Under the pieces are notes generated by a model. That model did no database searches and had not been told where the DNA came from. It was given only the letters and a program-made list of their open reading frames with translations. This document shows, in pieces, positions 6,498-7,750 of a stretch of DNA of 7,750 bases. The DNA comes from Bacteroidota bacterium (GTDB taxonomy: Bacteria; Bacteroidota; Bacteroidia; NS11-12g; UBA9320). The position numbers were made by a program, and so were the translations under genes. The stretch covers positions 1-7,750 of the forward strand of contig DNHN01000129.1 of NCBI GenBank assembly GCA_003485825.1. The letters run 5' to 3'. How positions within the stretch are numbered: the first letter of the stretch is position 1; every line of letters begins with the position of its first letter.

Positions 6498-7750
6498 GTG
6501 ACCCAATTTTCACACCTACACTGCCACAGCCAGTTTTCGCTACTAGACGGAGCATCACCCATAGATGACATGTTTGCGAAAGCAAAAAAGGATGGCATGC
6601 GTGCGGTAGCTCTCACAGACCACGGTAATATGTTCGGAGCTTTTAAGTTCGTAAACTCCGGGTTGAGGCACGGTGTGAAACCCATCGTAGGATGTGAGTT
6701 TTATGTAGTGGAAGATAGATTCAGACGGTCATTTGTAGGAGATTCTAAGGACAAAAGATACCACCAACTCATTTTAGCCAAAAACCAAAAAGGGTATGAG
6801 AACTTATCGTTACTCTGCTCCATAGGGTATATGGATGGACTATACGGTAAGTATCCGCGAATCGATAGAGCCATTTTAGAGAAACACAGCGAAGGACTTA
6901 TTGCTACCTCTTGCTGCATAGGAGCAGAGATTCCACAAGCGATACTTTTTAAGGGGGAAGAAGAAGCGGAAAAAATACTAAAAGAATACCTAAAGATATT
7001 TGGAGAGGATTACTACATAGAGCTGCAGCGGCATGGCATAGAAGATATAGACGGTACAGGAATGAGTCAAGAGAACTTGAATCAAGTGCTTATTAAATTT
7101 GCTAAGAAGTATGACCTAAAAACCATAGCGACGAATGACTCCCACTACATGGAGGAAGATGATGCACTTCCTCACGATATATTACTCTGTGTGAATACAG
7201 GTAGTCGACTTACAGACCCGAAAGGATATGGAAAAGGAAAACGTTTTGCTTTCCCAAATAATGAGTTTTACTTCAAGACTCAAGAAGAAATGGGGCGTCT
7301 ATTCTCAGATATTCCTGAAGCGCTGGACAATACCAATATCATCGTAGACAGTATAGAAACCCCTAAGCTTACTAGGGATGTATTGTTGCCCAATTTTACT
7401 ATGCCTCCAGAGTTTAAGACTCAGGATGACTACCTGCATTATCTCACCTTTGAAGGAGCCAAGAAGCGCTACCCAAATATGCCCTCAGAGACCGAAGAGC
7501 GTCTTCTCTTTGAGTTGTCCGTGATAAAGGATTCAGGGTATCCTGGATATTTCTTGATCGTGCAAGATTTTACGAGCGTAGCACGAGAGATGGGCGTTTC
7601 TGTAGGGCCTGGACGTGGATCTGCAGCAGGGAGTGCGGTAGCGTATTGCTTGGGGATTACCAATGTAGACCCTATCGCATACGATCTTCTTTTTGAGCGT
7701 TTCCTGAATCCTGAGCGTGTGTCTCTTCCGGATATTGATATTGATTTTGA
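6498..7750 (+). CDS. dnaE: DNA polymerase III subunit alpha (N-terminal part, cut by window edge)
   Basis: DnaE is the catalytic subunit of the replicative DNA polymerase III holoenzyme. The first 417 codons are present. Residues 1 to about 280 form the PHP domain, with [13 protein letters not shown] (6-18), TDHGN (40-44), GCEFYV (65-70), SCCIGAEIP (138-146) and TNDSHY (212-217). The polymerase palm begins after about 330, with [10 protein letters not shown], then [11 protein letters not shown], and the window ends just after PDIDIDF (411-417), the motif carrying two catalytic aspartates. There is no N-terminal proofreading exonuclease, as in DnaE and unlike PolC. The start is GTG at 6498: the frame has a stop at 6465-6467 and no ATG or other usual start between, and [14 protein letters not shown] is a normal DnaE N-terminus. 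The gene is missed if only ATG starts or closed frames are considered. It is divergent from the CPBP-recG operon. Confidence 0.97.
   Translation, partial: MTQFSHLHCHSQFSLLDGASPIDDMFAKAKKDGMRAVALTDHGNMFGAFKFVNSGLRHGVKPIVGCEFYVVEDRFRRSFVGDSKDKRYHQLILAKNQKGYENLSLLCSIGYMDGLYGKYPRIDRAILEKHSEGLIATSCCIGAEIPQAILFKGEEEAEKILKEYLKIFGEDYYIELQRHGIEDIDGTGMSQENLNQVLIKFAKKYDLKTIATNDSHYMEEDDALPHDILLCVNTGSRLTDPKGYGKGKRFAFPNNEFYFKTQEEMGRLFSDIPEALDNTNIIVDSIETPKLTRDVLLPNFTMPPEFKTQDDYLHYLTFEGAKKRYPNMPSETEERLLFELSVIKDSGYPGYFLIVQDFTSVAREMGVSVGPGRGSAAGSAVAYCLGITNVDPIAYDLLFERFLNPERVSLPDIDIDF

Noticed and set aside
6491..6919. Two short minus-strand frames opposite the beginning of dnaE
   Set aside because: They are antisense to strongly conserved DnaE PHP-domain coding sequence and have no independent support.
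1..7750. High CTAG content as a possible sign of foreign DNA
   Set aside because: By eye there are roughly thirty CTAG sites spread across all genes, close to random expectation, and no block of the window stands out from the rest.

Overview
The window looks like an ordinary chromosomal segment from a member of the Bacteroidota. Three things point there. A large secreted protein ends in a type IX secretion (Por/T9SS type A) sorting domain, which is known only from this phylum and its relatives. Upstream regions carry matches to the Bacteroidota promoter consensus (TTTG or TTG near -33, TAnnTTTG near -7). No gene has a convincing Shine-Dalgarno sequence in front of its start. RecG and DnaE also read like non-proteobacterial versions. 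I cannot name a genus from sequence alone.

Layout, left to right. Positions 12-2504 (minus) encode an 830-residue secreted, multi-domain adhesin-like protein: signal peptide, two N-terminal beta-rich regions, five tandem Ig-like repeats, a PKD domain and the T9SS tail. A compact divergent promoter region (2505-2584) separates it from a small membrane-anchored SRPBCC/START-like protein on the plus strand (2585-3091). A 45-bp convergent gap with a small hairpin follows. Then come recG (3137-5224, minus) and, upstream of it in the same transcript, a CPBP/CAAX-type membrane protein (about 5221-6189, minus). These two overlap by 4 bp (GTGA), which suggests translational coupling. A regulatory region of about 300 bp (6190-6497) lies between this operon and dnaE, which begins with GTG at 6498 on the plus strand and runs off the right edge within the catalytic PDxDxDF motif.

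Functionally, two genes serve DNA replication and repair: recG (fork and Holliday-junction remodelling) and dnaE (replicative polymerase). The CPBP protein is a predicted integral membrane protein with no obvious mechanistic link to RecG beyond co-transcription. The large T9SS cargo protein and the SRPBCC protein are envelope-associated and appear to be single-gene transcription units.

I see no mobile element, phage gene, CRISPR array, tRNA, rRNA or toxin-antitoxin pair, and no evidence of a previously undescribed multi-gene system. The observations worth checking are smaller: a regular cysteine-pair pattern in the Ig-like repeats, a possible leaderless start, a run of three genes without ATG starts, a degenerate CPBP active site, an intact PHP metal site in DnaE, and a hairpin in the dnaE leader.
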